Source: Diphasiastrum complanatum (taxonomy: Eukaryota > Streptophyta > Lycopodiopsida > Lycopodiales > Lycopodiaceae). Taken from it: DNA of 64,000 nucleotides. Shown here one piece after another: positions 24,901-39,975 of the stretch (positions are counted from its first letter, which is position 1; every line of letters begins with the position of its first letter). A program made the translations under genes and the position numbers. The notes below the pieces were generated by a model. It was not told the DNA's origin, did no database searches, and worked only from the letters and a program-made list of their open reading frames with translations. The DNA is taken from the NCBI GenBank assembly GCA_029204225.1, contig CM055104.1:48740451-48804450 (forward strand). Reading direction: 5' to 3'.

Positions 24901-27900
24901 TAGGGAGGACTTGAGGGCCCAAATCCTGCAGCAGTGTCATGACAACCCTTGTGCTGGTCAGTTACCCAGGCATACAGAGGACACTTGACCTTGCTAGGCA
25001 AAATTTCTTCTGGCCTAAAATAAAAGGCCATGTTGAGGCATATATTCAAGGTTGTAAACAATGCCAACAAAATAAAGCAGAAAGACTCAAAGTTGTGGGT
25101 CTGCTACATCCCTTGGAAATTCCCAACAAGAAATGGGAAAGTATTTCAATGGATTTTGTGACTGGACTCCCTAAAACCTTGAGTGGTCACGATGCCATTT
25201 GGGTTGTGGTTGACAGGCTAACCAGGATGGCACAATTTATACCAACTAAATTAATTGTCAAGGCATCTGAACTAGCCCAACTTTTCGTTGAAAAGTTGGT
25301 CAGATTGTATGGTTTGCCGAATGATATTGTTAGTGATCGAGACTCCAAATTCACTGGCAAGTTCTGGCAATCAGTATTTAAAAAACTTGAAACAACCCTT
25401 AGTCTTAGTTCTTCGGATCACCCAGAATATGATGGGTAGACAAAACGTGTTAACCAGACGTTGGACGATATGCTAGGAGCATATGTTTATCACCGATAGT
25501 TTGATTGGGAAAAGTATCTCCCAATGGTCGAGTTCACGCACAATAGTGCCAAGCATTCTGCCACCGAAGTCAGTCCTTTTATGCTGATGTATGGCTTTCA
25601 GCCGCGTTCTCCAGTTTCGGTCGGACTCAAAGGTCTCAAGCTATAGATTTACAAGCAACAATAGATTTCCTGCAAGATACGCAAGAAATGCTGCTAGTGG
25701 CCAAGGAAAGCATGAAAACCGCTCAGGATAGAGTTTAGTTTTATGCTAACTGCGGTCGCTCACCTCGGAAATTGAGGTCGGAACTTGGGTGTATCTTAAA
25801 ATCCATAAGGATACTTCGGACGGGAAAATGCCATAACCTATCTCCTCGTTATAGCGGACCTTATAAGGTTGTAAAGAAAATCAATCCGGTCGCTTATCAG
25901 CTAGATCTTGGGATTGGGGTTGGGGTTCATCCTGTTTTCCATATAAGTCGTTTAAAAGGACATAGTAGGAAGGATTCCCTAATTCCGGAAGGTGAATTGG
26001 TTGAGTTAGAGGATATGTCTACCTTTGTTCCTAACGTACCTGAAAAAGTGGTTGACGTTCGTCGTCACCAATTGAGAAACCGTTTGGTTTCTGAATTTCT
26101 TGTACGTTGGAAAGGCAAGTTAGATGATGAGGACACATGGGAGAGAGAAGACTATTTAAGACTGAACTTCCCCCGTTTAGCTCCCATTAGGAGGAGACTC
26201 TTAAAGGGGGAGGGAATGTTACGTACCCATAAGGGCACGCAACAGGAAACTTGAGGTGACGGTCTCATTTATGGACGGAACGTTGATCTGGAGCTATAGG
26301 CCTTTTGGGTGCCACGTGTCAATGTCTTATTGGCGCGCGGTGACTCTTTCTTATGGACCCGCGTCGGTGTGCACGACTGCCGCGTGTCGATGGTCATGCT
26401 TGACTCCTATGGTCGGAGATGACCCCACTTGGACTATGTATATAGAAGTGGATCTCCATGAGCTTGTCATTCATTCTCTCTTGGAGAATGAAGAGCTCTT
26501 CCACTGGTGGTCAGGTCAGGATGATTATCTAGGCCTCAGGATGTAGGTAGGCGAGGGCTGAGGGTAAGGTATGGTGGTATGGGACACCATGGCTGATCGG
26601 AGATCCGAGCTTGATGGTGGTCTATAGCTCCAATGCACGGGGGTGAGGTGGCAGTACCTCAAAATGGTTGGGTGGTAACGTAGCGTGTTTGTGCTGTAGC
26701 AATGACTGGATCGACGATGGGGATTCTAACACAAGGTTCATCCAGTTTTTCACAGTAGTCGTTTAAAGGAACGACTTGATGGATGAATTGATTCTTCAAG
26801 ATAAGCTAGTTCAGCTTGAGGACTTAACATCCTTTGTACCTTCTGAACCACAAGCCATTGTTGATGTACGTCAAGGTGGGCTCAAAAACCGGCAAGTAAC
26901 TAAGTACTTGGTTCATTGGAAAGGAAGTTGTGACTATTGCCTAACAACAACAAGAATCTTGTCTATGGTCAAGTCAGTTTTTTAACAAGGACCTCTATCC
27001 AAATATGACCGAAGTACATATCAGTCTTACACATATATTTTAAGGACAGATATAACTCAGATTGGATCTCAGAAAGCTCAATTGATTAACGTCTCCAATC
27101 TGGCTTAAGGCATCCGTGACACTATTAGAAGTACCCTTCCATTACTCGATGTCATAATGAAAGTCTTTAAATACGACCTCTGAGGTGAATCGCATCGTTA
27201 ATATACTTTAACACTTGATGGTTTGCTACTACAGTTAATTGGGAGCCATAATGTCTCCACACTTTCAAAGTATTAATGACTGCAAAAAGCTCCTTATCGT
27301 AGGTGGAATACCGCCTTTGAGTAGGATCTAGCTTCTTGCTTTCAAAAGCAACCGCTCTACCATCTTGGTACAGGACCGCACCTATGGCATAGTCACTGGC
27401 ATCCGTTTCAAGCTCATGCGGCTTGTTAGCATTCACTATGAGTAAAATAGACGTTGTTAATCAAGCTTTATGAACAGAGGCTGGGTAATGCTATGATTTG
27501 CTGGAAAACATATATCCTTGTCGGAAATCTCGTTCCCCTATGTTTTCAGAAGCCAAACCAATCATGAGGCCTTGTGCTCTGGCTGATTTGAAGTACTGGT
27601 TCTAGCCAGCATCTGATTACTAGCTTCTTTCAGAAGCGGGAGCGCGATGACCTATCAGATGATGAGGCAGTCATACCGGTGAGGGCGAAGGCCCAGCGTG
27701 CTCAGCCACCACCTCTTGCCAGATCTACGCGCGCCTCTAGAACTACCAGAGCTCCTCGATCACAGCCCACAACTGCTATGGGTATCAGACGCTTTTTTCG
27801 AGATTGATATTTATCCTTTTACTTTCCTCAGCAGAGCAGGCGGTTAAGCTCTTGCACCTGTACCCTCTTCAGAGCTGGAGGTTAAGCTCTTGTGTATCCG

Positions 27901-30900
27901 CTCTTTTATGCATTTTATGATTCTATATTGGCTATGTCTTTTCCTAGGTCGAGAGAGTTCTATATTGCCTTTTCCATTTAGACTAGCGGTTTTTATTATG
28001 TTGTCCGACATGGACAGTAATCCTACGAGACATGTACTTATTCATTCTGTCTTATGTGCCCTTGGGCACTCAACAGACATTAATTTGAGGACTGTGTTTG
28101 TTTTCCTTTAGAGCAACACTCTGTTGAGGACTGTGTTGTTTCCCTGTAGCCTAGTACAATTTTCACAGTTCATTAAGGCTAGAACCGTACTTGGTTTCTT
28201 TGAATGTGATTGCTATGCTGGTTGGGCCTAAGTATTTATCTTCGTTGAAGTTGCTATCAGAAATTGTAGTACCCTAAGGCTCAAGCACTTGCTTGAAGTT
28301 TTCACTTGCACGCCCAACAGTCTTTTCACAAAGACATAAACTTCTGTCAGTAGCCTTTAGATTGTGGTAGCTTTTTATGCCTGAGAGAAGTAATCTCAAT
28401 CCACAATGTTACATGCTTGAATGCACTTGTATGTCTGGTCTTTAGAGCTTGAGTGTGCTTTGACCTCTTCTAAAGATGAGTTATACTGCAGGTCTTCTAT
28501 TTACGAGCTTGAAAATTCTATGCAATGAATTAGACTCTGAATGTGTCAGTGTGTGTAGTTTTGAGCCACAGTATTCTTGCTTTGCAATGTTATCTGTAGT
28601 GCTTTAGAAGAGATGTCGTTTTTTTAATTGACTACTTACTTTTTTGAAAGGTTAAAGGAGGGCATTATGCTACAAAAGATGGAATAAGCTATCTGGAGGT
28701 GAAGCATTTATTGTTACTGAGCTATTGCCAGACGATTGTTTTCTATCTCCTCCTTAAAGCTGAGGGGCGTTCTGTGCGTGATCATCCTGTCATCAGCCGT
28801 CTTGTCGAGATTCGCATGCTTATTGAAAAGGCACGGTGGATCTCACTTTGTCCAACTTTTACTTTTTTTTCAATACTAGAACGTCCAACTGTTATCTTTC
28901 TGCTCTGTATTTACGCTTTCACACAGACTGTTTGTCATTGAGTAAATCAACATCAAATTATAGACTGCTCCACCATTGTGGCCGAGGCTTTGAAATGCTG
29001 CAATGAGTTGCATATACACTGTGCAGTTGCTGCTTCAAGTTAATATGATGAAAGGAGAAGGGGAATGGGGTCTGTACGACAACAGGAAGGTTGCAAATTT
29101 TTTGTAATAATCAGTGTAGTTGTGGACTGTGGCACATTATGTGCTATATCTAGATGGAACAAGCAAATTTATACATTGGATTGTCAAAATTGATTGCTGA
29201 TCCAGTGGCTGTCACGTTCCAGATATGCAACTAATTTTCACCTGTTGCCTGCATAGGGTAATCAGTGTTTTTACATGTCCACATATAGATGTTCTTACTG
29301 AAGCCTATAAAGTCATAGAAGTAAGGGGAAAATTATCTTTCACCATTGGAAAGAAAATATACCACATCCTGCTTGCGTACCAGTATTCAAACTTGAACAA
29401 TAATTAGAATATACCACCCTAGGTTTGTCGCTGAAATCAGGTCTTTTCTGTTGGGGCCATTCACTTCTGCTTTGTCATAGTGAGTTCCTAACAAACTAAT
29501 AACCTTCTTTCATTATTCAAAGAGGTTTCGATATGTTCTAAAGCATTTTTACCAGTTGTCTTTGTTAGTATGGCTATGTTGCCTTGCTTTGCTTATATCA
29601 CTTCGCAGCTTCTGGACATCAAGGTTCTTTTGGCTCCATTTTTATAGACACCGACTTTCATTCCATGTAAATTTTTTTGAGAGAATGAAAGGAAGAGACC
29701 CCCTTCCAAAAAAACCATTGAAGGCTTTGGAAACAATTTGCTATGTAGGTGATTTATATGAAGCTAATGATTGCTCTATTTGTTCTTGGCAGATACGGCC
29801 TATTGACAAGAAGCTCCATTATCAAATTGAGAAGTTACTGAAATCAGCTTCTGAACCGTCCAATGATGAGAAAGATGCTGTATTTGCTGGTGAGCAGGAA
29901 GGTGCTCTTAATTATAGACCAAATCCAGACATGCTTGTATCAAAGCTTGGCGAATCTGCTGAAGTAATCACCTCTCCAATTTTTTGTCTTTTCTCTAGAG
30001 TGCTTGAATGAAGTTATGTATATGAAGCTTGGAATCTTGGAAGACTTGCTCATGGTTGTTGAGATATGTGGGCTTCAGGAGTCCGGGGGCATATATCGGC
30101 CTCCCATGATAGCTCCAACAGCCATGCAAGGCGATGAAAATTCTAAGGATCGGAAGTCAAGAGCTCGTGCTGAAAAGGAGCAGCAGCGTCGTGCCTCCCG
30201 AAGTGCCTTTGTGAAAGAACTCGCAAATGATTTGGAAGGCAGACCTGAAGAGGTAAGTTTTTAACTCTTTAATTTTGCACATTGTTTGCAATCCTCAGGC
30301 ATCATATTAAAGCAAGCACGTCAGGCTGTGACTTTGTTAAACTATGGGGATGTGCTCTTTTTAGGTCGGAGAGTTTATTGGATTAGAAAGCAGGGAAATG
30401 CTTAAAGAACGTGCCAAACTGGAAGCCCGTGCAAAGCAAGAAGAGGACTTGTTTACACGTGTTCCTCTTTCAAAGGCTGAGAGACATAAGTTGAAGCATT
30501 TGAAGCGATCACGAAATGGGTAACTTTACTTATCTTCACACAGCATACTTTGTGCTGTGCAGAATTTGGAATTTGTTTTGTTCTGATCTGAGGTGAACTT
30601 CTTTTCATAATGTGTCTTTGATGCAAGCTCATGAAATTCTTCTTTCAGCCCTTGCTTATTTTATTGCCCCTTGACAGGTTGCTTGGTATGCTTGATGATT
30701 TTGATGATGATGTGGCTGATCTGGCCGGTATTGAAGATGAAAGGCAGGCAAAAGTTCCTTCTGGACCACCTGCAGATCTTCTGAAGCCAAGAAAACTCTC
30801 TCAGTTGATAATGGAAGCCAGCCATCCATCAAAGAGGCCTAAGGTAGGCAAGTTGTGACTTTCATCACAGAATGACATGCCGGAATTTGAAACTACTGGA

Positions 30901-32965
30901 ACTTTTGTTTCTTGGCATTTAGATATCCTATTGGTGTTTATCTCAGGTTGATTCTGGAGATGCGGATTTGCCTGTGAGAGCAGATATTGGAGAGAGAAGG
31001 CGGAAACATGAATCAAGGAGGTCCTTCGCTACAAATGCATCCGATGAGGAACCCGAAGATGGAATTGAAACCAAACCTGTTGAGGATGAGTTTTATCAAG
31101 AAGTGAAGGAACTCAGGGCTAGTAAACAGGCTGAAAAGGCTGCAAAATATTCAAGGTTTGTGATGGTTGGGGGTGGTCTAACCTCCAGGGAAAAGCAATG
31201 ATAAATTATAAGTATCTTCTTGCTGTAGTTTTTGAAATTGGGCCAGTATGTTTTACAGGCATAGATTTATGACTTTTGGTTTCTAGATGGCTGTTTGTTT
31301 TCAGTTCTTCCTCTTTGATATGGATTGGGATATATGACTTTCATTTGTAGTCCTTGTCTTTCAGACATTTTTCTGTTTGAAGCCTGTGTGGCAAGTCAGT
31401 GTTTTTTTTTTAAATTCTAGAGTTGTTTATGGCCCATCTCATTAGGTGGCAATTCATCTGTTATGGATCTTTTCTTTCAGTAGTGGGTACAGAGATTCCT
31501 TCAAGAGCCTGTGATGATATCACTTATTTCTTACCAAAAGGTTTGGAGTGTGAAAAGAATTAATTGTTTTTTGTTCAACATTTTTTCCGTATGTACGGTA
31601 CGACATTACATACGTTATCAAACTATGCCTGTGATATCCTCAAACATAATTCTCTATACACAAACACGAATCTTGTGATTCCAGCTTTTTTTACCACCCT
31701 TAAGGCATTGTGAGCCATGTTTTTTCGACGTTTAAAAGAAATGGTGACCCAACTGTTTAAGAAAACTCTTGTTGTTGGTTGGATATTGCACATGGAGAAA
31801 CCTACCTTACGTCTTCATCAAAACGAGCATATTTGTGTATGATTTATAGTTGATGAATAAGTATTGTCAAAATTTTGTCGCCACCACTTTGAGGTGAAAT
31901 GACTTGTGTAGACAAAAGTATATTTGAACTGTACAATTTGGCTATGGTGATATTTTTGAAAAGAGTACCTGGTGAAATCTTTTCAATCTATTTTCTGTAC
32001 TTGAGCTGTTATCGTTAAAAATTTCATAGCAAAAGAGGGGCCTTTATTCTGTAACTATCTGAAACTTGATCCTGCTAGTTCTATTTGGAATATGCAGGTT
32101 CAGTTTACTGTTATAATATTTTTTTTCAAAGTATGACAATCAGAAAACCAGGTTTTAGTTGATGATATTTTCTTTGCAGAAATTTGGTGCTTCCTGTGGA
32201 AGAGGCTGATGCTGATGGAAAGAGACACATCACTTACCAGGTAAGAGAATGGGCGATGCCAGATATGGGTGTGTATTAGGTCAACTCTAGAAGTTAGTGG
32301 ACACTTGGTAAAGAGAAATCAGCTTAAAACTGGATATCTGAAACTTTTTGGTGTCCATAGAAAAGCAAGGTCTTTCAATCAGAAAGATCAGTTCACTATT
32401 TCACCATAAGCCCACGTTTCTGCTTTTGAAAAGTTGAAATGGAATCCTTGTAGTATGCCATACTAAATATTCCACTTGAAGTTATGTCCTGTTACAACCC
32501 TATTGTATAGAATTAAGCACTCATGTGGAAATCGATTTCAAATGGTTAGCTGAGGTCTAAAAGTCCAAAGTTAGTTGAGGAGCATGAAACATTAAATGTT
32601 CATTTCATTGTGTGGGTATCTACAGATGGAGAAAAATAGAGGTCTTACTCCACATCGGAAAAAGATGACTAAAAATCCTCGTAAGAAGTACAAGGTAAGC
32701 TTTTGGTTTTAAAGTTTTATCCAGTGCCTTGTTTACATATGGGCTTAAACGAAAGAGGTTTGCCAAATTGATGAGTTCTTTTCATATTTGGGTAGCTGTA
32801 ACAAGTTAGGTTCGTTCATCTTGGTAACTACAGGTCAAGCATGACAAAGCCGTCATTCGTCGCAAAGGTCAAGTAAGGGAAATCAAGAGGCCTGAAGGGC
32901 CATATGCTGGAGAGTCAACTGGTATAAAAGCCAACATAAGTCGCAGCATTAGGTTCAAAGGTTAA
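10640..32965 (+). CDS. UTP3: UTP3/SAS10 (THALLO-type) small-subunit processome protein, 18 exons
   Basis: Nucleolar U3-associated factor for 18S pre-rRNA processing. Exons read from splice sites and frame: 10640-10742, 10863-10907, 13200-13246, 14537-14566, 15087-15141, 15366-15508, 15649-15804, 16352-16521, 20637-20724, 28651-28830, 29793-29963, 30079-30252, 30365-30519, 30678-30843, 30947-31155, 32180-32240, 32626-32694, 32834-32965. The sum is 2154 nt with phases consistent throughout: 717 residues and TAA, somewhat longer than I recall for the Arabidopsis protein. The start MGGSRSGRVRGRP is basic. HKRRDKIPL, DPVFNLE and long acidic runs follow (residues 35-220). The Sas10/Utp3/C1D domain spans about 250-360 (DAPELVGLLAEL, LLLLSYCQTIVFYLLLKAEG). 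The C-terminal Sas10 domain spans about 640-717 (NRGLTPHRKKMTKNPRKKYK, RKGQVREIKR, STGIKANISRSIRF). All donors are GT except exon 10 (GC). Introns 2, 8 and 9 carry transposons. No coding break was found, so it is probably functional. Confidence 0.95.
11220..11640 (-). pseudogene. Ty3/gypsy integrase C-terminal scrap in UTP3 intron 2
   Basis: Minus-strand reading (with frame changes) gives the integrase end: a TKRVNQ-like block near 11,620, WVKYLPL near 11,555, then an ASKGQSPF-like block near 11,500. It continues to 11,223 as LTHMHNRLEAERQNLSKAQA, the helix that precedes the chromodomain. No LTRs were found. It lies antisense to UTP3. Confidence 0.75.
12310..12800 (-). pseudogene. LINE retrotransposon ORF2 C-terminal fragment in UTP3 intron 2
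   Basis: Three overlapping minus-strand frames share the non-LTR RT thumb/connection (SSYTYLGVLLSG, AASDRLGKGHASLVQLE, PPALYAAEAW). They end in a zinc-finger tail of the pattern CxxC...H...C (LCQMCSLG, EEHFLFRC). This is typical of the 3' end of plant LINE ORF2. Frames shift at about 12,440-12,520. Only the 3' part is present, as expected of 5'-truncated LINEs, and it is antisense to UTP3. Confidence 0.75.
12877..12940. repeat. (GA)32 microsatellite in UTP3 intron 2
   Basis: Uninterrupted GA dinucleotide run of 64 bp. It lies close to the LINE fragment and about 260 bp before exon 3. Confidence 0.98.
17811..18151 (-). pseudogene. DUF659 (hAT transposase) exon, copy 1
   Basis: The exon encodes YGCTILSDGW-type start (frame begins near 18,151), then FLRGVDAT, DIGVEHMVQVVTNNATNC and WTPCVAHCIELLIHDL, the conserved blocks of the DUF659/hAT core. 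It ends at a GT donor (complement of 17,809-17,810). Compared with copy 2, the acceptor AG before the exon has mutated (GGG in place of AAG). The N-terminal portion has TDIR-type residues replaced, so the protein is no longer made intact. Confidence 0.85.
18887..19150 (-). pseudogene. BED-like zinc-finger exon of hAT copy 1
   Basis: The residues WRCFHCGGLFTRSLTRIKAHLL carry a CxxC then H pattern followed by GISACTRI, as in BED fingers of plant hAT proteins. It is in the correct order upstream of the linker and DUF659 exon. The equivalent exon is missing from copy 2. Confidence 0.65.
19383..19915. repeat. Imperfect tandem repeat, about 155-bp period, 3-4 units
   Basis: Units are anchored by a GCRTGNAGAAATGCAG-like core at about 19,383, 19,544, 19,703 and 19,854 (spacings about 161, 159 and 151 bp), each followed by CAATCxxATGCCTA and a TTAGGG/ACATG segment. 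Divergence is large between units. The array sits inside the first intron of the hAT copy. The last unit is nearly identical to 51,850-51,960 in copy 2, which has a single unit. Confidence 0.65.
21804..22012. repeat. Direct repeat, two units of about 64 bp
   Basis: The segments 21,804-21,867 and 21,949-22,012 share GGGTATCTTAAAGAYATTAG, a (TTTC)n run and CTGTTACAACCTCTT, with only a few differences. They are 81 bp apart in UTP3 intron 9, and the second unit abuts gypsy LTR sequence. Confidence 0.85.
22020..22447 (-). repeat. Gypsy 3' LTR (minus-strand element), left end uncertain
   Basis: The right boundary is clear: LTR end ...CCCTAACA (minus start TGTTAGGG) at 22,447, next to the polypurine complement TTCCCTCCCCCTTAAAAG. 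Minus-strand coding beyond it (about 22,530-22,448) reads DDTWEKERDL..RFPD, the end of a chromodomain polyprotein. The left end is not defined. It is related to, but different from, the LTRs at 22,970 and 26,217. Confidence 0.65.
22776..22952 (+). repeat. 5'-truncated LTR of the gypsy element in intron 9
   Basis: This segment matches the last 165-175 bp of the LTR at 26,217-26,731 (GGTATGGTGGTATGGGACACC ... GGGATTCTAACA), apart from a few substitutions and small indels. It is therefore the 5' LTR remnant of the same plus-strand element, missing about two thirds of its length. Confidence 0.85.
22948..22972. repeat. 25-bp near-perfect palindrome joining two inverted LTR ends
   Basis: AACATTTGGTAT and ATACCAAATGTT flank a single central G. 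Each half contains LTR end (..AACA) plus the start of an initiator-Met tRNA primer site (TGGTAT). It sits exactly between the plus-strand LTR remnant and an oppositely oriented LTR. Confidence 0.85.
22970..23310 (-). repeat. Second, inverted LTR (341 bp) next to the palindrome
   Basis: It begins TGTTACAACTCCC and ends GTACATAACA. In minus orientation it has a purine tract (complement of 23,311-23,325, TTCCCTCCCCCATAA) on its 5' side and a primer-site-like TTTGGTATCA on its 3' side. One LTR thus carries the internal flanks of both LTR types. A TATATAG element lies in the middle. It is related to the neighbouring LTRs but distinct. Confidence 0.65.
23330..26216 (+). pseudogene. Decayed chromovirus gag-pol in UTP3 intron 9
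   Basis: In order: gag end with a CCHC knuckle (LCFSCIEKGHL then a stop, DCP, about 23,470-23,520); protease region (FGPHDL..., about 23,640-24,030, frameshifted); a short RT start (MGHIRPSKSPWGAP, about 24,350-24,400); RNase H (STYEKELFAVIHAL, TDHQSL, 24,430-24,660); integrase zinc finger and core ([36 protein letters not shown], 24,900-25,480); and chromodomain (VVDVRRHQLRNRL, DEDTWEREDY, about 26,030-26,170). The RT palm between GAPILLV and RNase H is deleted. Many stops and shifts. A polypurine tract (AAAGGGGGAGGG) ends at 26,216. Confidence 0.9.
26217..26731 (+). repeat. 3' LTR of the intron-9 chromovirus, 515 bp
   Basis: Starts TGTTACGTACCC immediately after the polypurine tract and ends GGGATTCTAACA. 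A TATA-like TATGTATATAGAAG lies near 26,440-26,453. Its last about 165 bp are duplicated at 22,776-22,952, identifying the pair. The next bases belong to another gypsy copy. Confidence 0.85.
26736..26960 (+). pseudogene. Chromodomain scrap of another gypsy copy
   Basis: The translation includes HPVFHSSRLK, then LVQLEDLTSFVP, and a chromodomain start VDVRQGGLKNRQVTKYLVHWKG. It begins exactly at the end of the preceding LTR, suggesting that the LTR element inserted into the HPVFH-SRLK region of this copy. The left half of the host copy is not found on the other side, so the locus has been rearranged. Confidence 0.8.
27167..27436 (-). pseudogene. Gypsy RNase H scrap (minus strand)
   Basis: An 89-codon frame with [35 protein letters not shown] and FAVINTLKVWRHY, clear gypsy RNase H. 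The catalytic-region TDH is altered to ANH. No adjoining RT or integrase on this strand. Confidence 0.9.
27592..27807 (+). CDS. Unrecognised ORF fragment with an exact PIP-box motif
   Basis: An open frame of 71 codons following a stop at 27,589-27,591 reads QHLITSFFQKRERDDLSDDE near its start, an exact QxxIxxFF PCNA-binding pattern. It then runs through a basic Arg/Pro/Ala/Thr-rich segment and ends in MGIRRFFRD. There is no in-frame ATG before the motif, so if real it is an internal or 3' exon. It lies in UTP3 intron 9 among gypsy debris. PIP boxes occur in replication and repair proteins and in some transposases; the parent protein is not identified. Confidence 0.3.
   Translation, partial: STGSSQHLITSFFQKRERDDLSDDEAVIPVRAKAQRAQPPPLARSTRASRTTRAPRSQPTTAMGIRRFFRD
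28831..29792 (+). other. GC-AG intron (intron 10 of UTP3)
   Basis: Exon 10 ends ..CTTATTGAAAAG and the intron begins GCACGG. Exon 11 begins after CTTGGCAG. No GT donor in the vicinity keeps the frame: the nearest (28,836, CACG/GTGG) would put exon 11 out of phase. Joining at 28,830/29,793 gives MLIEK-IRPIDKKL, in frame. Confidence 0.75.
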
Positions 32966-38446
<5,481 letters not shown>

Positions 38447-38735
38447 ACAATAGACTCTGTCATTTTTCACAATGAGAAAAACGAAGCAGGAAATTGGATA
38501 CCAAAAAAATACGTTAAAAACATGGGTATTAATGCATACATCATGAAAAAGAGCGTTTAGAAAGAAAAAAATGGTCCAGGTTATCTTTTAGGTCCTATTG
38601 GAAAGCTAGGATTTTTGACTTTAGAGTATCGCTAGGTGTACAATCATTTCAAAGGTATTAGTTCAACATGTTTATATGCATTCCGAGTTGAGTATTCAAT
38701 GTATGTCATTTTATGCAGATTTACTTTTATTTAGC

Positions 38736-39553
38736 AGACTGAATTTGGATATCTATTTGGAAACTATCCAGATTTGTATCCATCAAATATTAGGGAATGG
38801 GAGCCCACACAATCAATTGCAGGTATATTGGATATCATACATTCAGATATAGAAAAATTGCACTACAAAGGCCGATCTTCAAAAGAACTTGTCGATTGTG
38901 ATATCTATTTTTATGAATCACTTTACATTCCAAATACGCACAAAAGACTTGGAAATCTTGAGGACCTTCAACTTCCAAGCTTGGATAGTGAAGAATGGAT
39001 TACTTCTAACAACATTGTTTTGGAGTCATTTCGATGCAAGCTCTTTACTGATGTAAAGAATTTTATGAAAATCAGTATTGAGTTCAAAAATGTCTGATTA
39101 AGTTGGTTTATTTATTTGAATGTACTTTTTGGTTTTCTTTTTGAATGCAAATGTGCATAGAACACCGACATTATTTGTTTGTAAGGATTTCTATATTGAT
39201 ACATTGTCAGAACTTATGGATAAAGGTTGGGAGCAAAAATCAAATGAAGATATAGATTGTCGAATAAAAAAAGACTCCATTTGCTTTTAATATCAAATTC
39301 AAAGACAAACGTTGAGCCTTAATTTTAACTATCAAAGATGGAAAAAGAGTGGTACAACATGGATACCATTACATCAAGACATGGAACAAGATGGACACAC
39401 TGATAGAAAGCAAATTGACATTACATACAATGATGAACTCATTGCTACTATTGAAGTTGAAAAAGACTGGAGCCTTCAATATATCCGAACAGAGCTTGTC
39501 TTATTACAATACAAGCTTCCAGAATACTTTAGGTTCATTGTTCATGAAAAATT
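38736..39553 (+). pseudogene. Fragments of an unrecognised protein
   Basis: A strongly protein-like frame follows an acceptor-like TTTAGCAG (38,731-38,738): LFGNYPDLYPSNIREWEPTQ ... IYFYESLYIPNTHKRLGNLE, ending at 39,095-39,097. A second block follows (39,177-39,282: FVCKDFYIDTLSELMDKGWE). A third (39,312-39,553: RKQIDITYNDELIATIEVEK ... EYFRFIVHEKL) stops at a good GTAAG donor (39,554). Acidic/hydrophobic composition and splice-like borders suggest host coding origin, but the frames are not continuous. I do not recognise the family. Remnant of a gene, or poorly resolved exons of a live one. Confidence 0.35.
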
Positions 39554-39975
39554 GGTAAGTTTTTTAATATGAAATTTTATTTGATGCAGTAATTTGTCAG
39601 TAATACAAAGTGCGTTAAAGCTTTTTATATTAATAAAATGAGCCTCGAACATTGGGCTTTTTTTACATACTATGCTTCATTCCTCTATGGTCTTTAGATT
39701 TAACTACTTTTTCTCGTGGCTGTGATCTGGTGATTTTATGTACCAAACGATAGAATGGAGCATTTGGAATCATAAGCTCCGTCGACCTTTGATACTTTTT
39801 TATCTCTCTCATCCAATGGCTTCTTCTCATCGATGTTCTCCTGCCAGTATCGGACGACCTGAGACTCGAAACTTCACATTGAACTGGATTGGGAAGCTAA
39901 TCAGTCTTGGACGTTTGCTTTGCTTTAGCCATAACAAGAATATAAGGAATAGAGTAGCACTGGGCCTTTTCCAAT

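Noticed and set aside
27167-27436. RNase H frame as a host gene
   Set aside because: ETDASDYAIGAVL and SKKLDPTQ are diagnostic of gypsy RNase H, with no flanking host exons.
29556-29792. In-frame upstream extension of UTP3 exon 11
   Set aside because: A strong CTTGGCAG acceptor at 29,792 and the protein continuity with exon 10 put the extension in the intron.
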